A DNA stretch of 36,249 nucleotides, from the NCBI GenBank assembly GCA_013812655.1, contig JACCTC010000277.1, positions 1-36,249 of the forward strand, given 5' to 3'. This stretch comes from Deltaproteobacteria bacterium (GTDB lineage Bacteria > Myxococcota_A > Polyangia > Haliangiales > Haliangiaceae). Position numbers and translations under genes: made by a program. This document shows, piece after piece, positions 35,110 through 36,249 of the stretch; within the stretch, counting starts at the first letter, position 1, and each line of letters starts with the position of its first letter. The notes below the pieces were generated by a model, which saw only the letters and a list, made by a program, of their open reading frames with translations, did no database searches and had not been told where the DNA came from.

Positions 35110-35736
35110 ATGAAGACGCCAACGATGAGCTACCTCGTCCCGACGGTCATCGAACAGACTCACCGCGGCGAGCGCGGGTGGGACATCTTCTCCCGTCTCC
35201 TCAAGGACCGGATCATCTTCCTCGGGACGGCGATCAATGACGACGTCGCGAACGTCGTGATCGCCCAGCTCCTGTTCCTCGACTCCGAGGAGCCCGAGAA
35301 GGACATCATGCTCTACATCAACTCGCCGGGCGGTCACGTCTCGGCGGGCCTCGCGATCTACGACACGATGCAGTACCTGCATTGCGACGTCGCGACGATC
35401 TGCATGGGCCAGGCAGCGTCGATGGGCAGCTTCCTGCTCGCAGCCGGCACCAAGGGCAAGCGCTACGCCCTGCCCCACTCGCGCGTCATGATCCACCAGC
35501 CGCTCGCGGGCTTCCAGGGTCAGGCCACGGACATCGAGATCCACACCAAGGAGATCTTGAAGACCCGCGACACGCTCAACGAGCTGTACGCGAAGCACAC
35601 GGGTCAGAACGTCGACAAGATCAAGAACGATACCGACCGTGACAACTTCATGTCGTCGTCGCAGGCCAAGGAGTACGGCATCATCGACGAGGTGTTGATC
35701 ACGGCCAAGAAGAAGCCCGACGAGACCAAGAAGTAG
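35110..35736 (+). CDS. clpP: ATP-dependent Clp protease proteolytic subunit
   Basis: ClpP forms the 14-subunit chamber that degrades proteins fed by ClpX or ClpA. The 208-residue product starts at ATG 35110 after GAGG; ATG 35125 ([11 protein letters not shown]) is an alternative near the mature start. The catalytic triad is Ser104 in [12 protein letters not shown], His129 in MIHQPLAG and Asp178 in DRDNFMS, with the same 25 and 49 residue spacing as in E. coli Clp[21 protein letters not shown] is the family handle region. It precedes clpX by 58 nt, the classic order, but no trigger-factor gene lies upstream, where a lipoprotein gene stands instead. Confidence 0.97.
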   Translation: MKTPTMSYLVPTVIEQTHRGERGWDIFSRLLKDRIIFLGTAINDDVANVVIAQLLFLDSEEPEKDIMLYINSPGGHVSAGLAIYDTMQYLHCDVATICMGQAASMGSFLLAAGTKGKRYALPHSRVMIHQPLAGFQGQATDIEIHTKEILKTRDTLNELYAKHTGQNVDKIKNDTDRDNFMSSSQAKEYGIIDEVLITAKKKPDETKK

Positions 35737-35794
35737 CTCGCGGGTGGCACTCACGGTGTTCTTGGCCCAGGCCGCGCGGTAGGCTCGAAGACCG

Positions 35795-36249
<455 letters not shown>

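Overview
The window is a GC-rich, densely coded bacterial chromosome segment. It most likely comes from a Myxococcota (deltaproteobacterial-grade) genome, perhaps near Haliangiales/Kofleriaceae. The grounds are a kinase-style tail ending in a Cys-Pro-Pro/Phe-Lys-Pro-Ala-Cys-Leu signature, PEGA-type secreted proteins with paired C-terminal membrane helices, a TIGR02266/PilZ domain fused to a receiver, an FHA-domain sigma-54 activator, many lipoproteins, and the Cys motif CxxDxDCPxGxxCxxxxC. The lineage is inferred from gene style; no rRNA or marker tree is available here.

Layout. 1-4501: tail of a probable Ser/Thr kinase, a secreted PEGA-like protein, formyltetrahydrofolate deformylase (purU) and a YdeP/FdhF-like molybdopterin oxidoreductase. 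4522-8205: a PEGA protein (minus), then a membrane histidine kinase and a PilZ-receiver protein (plus). 8285-11068: a large secreted TPR/gluzincin protein (minus). 11179-15327: four plus-strand genes (membrane protein, secreted protein, lipoprotein alpha/beta hydrolase, MshEN-type protein), the last two overlapping by 4 nt. 15346-19834: minus-strand FHA-sigma54 activator, a rhomboid-fold protein lacking the catalytic dyad, two paralogous lipoproteins and a third small lipoprotein. 19866-23169: tolQ-tolR-tolA-like-tolB, without pal. 23174-26890: CBS protein, OsmC/Ohr-type peroxidase, and a divergent PAS histidine kinase/receiver-PAS pair. 26905-29316: an acetate kinase-PduL fusion and, upstream of it, a frameshifted PRPP-synthase-like pseudogene. 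29625-31419: a LuxR-type regulator with a degenerate receiver and a soluble histidine kinase. 31416-34187: a two-gene secreted-protein/hydrolase operon and a DUF4442 hotdog protein. 34332-36249: a lipoprotein, clpP and the 5' part of clpX.

How the genes work together. Three themes are visible. The first is the envelope: the Tol motor, many lipoproteins and secreted proteins. The second is signalling: three histidine kinases, three receiver proteins, FHA/sigma-54, and two domains of cyclic-di-GMP-binding families. The third is C1/C2 energy metabolism: PurU releases formate next to an oxidoreductase of the formate-dehydrogenase superfamily, and a single polypeptide carries both enzymes of the acetyl-CoA to acetate route. 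I saw no CRISPR array, insertion sequence, tRNA or rRNA. The most unusual items are the AckA-PduL fusion, a 14-nt tandem repeat of ribosome-binding site plus start codon in front of tolR, and the Cys module in the TolA-like protein.
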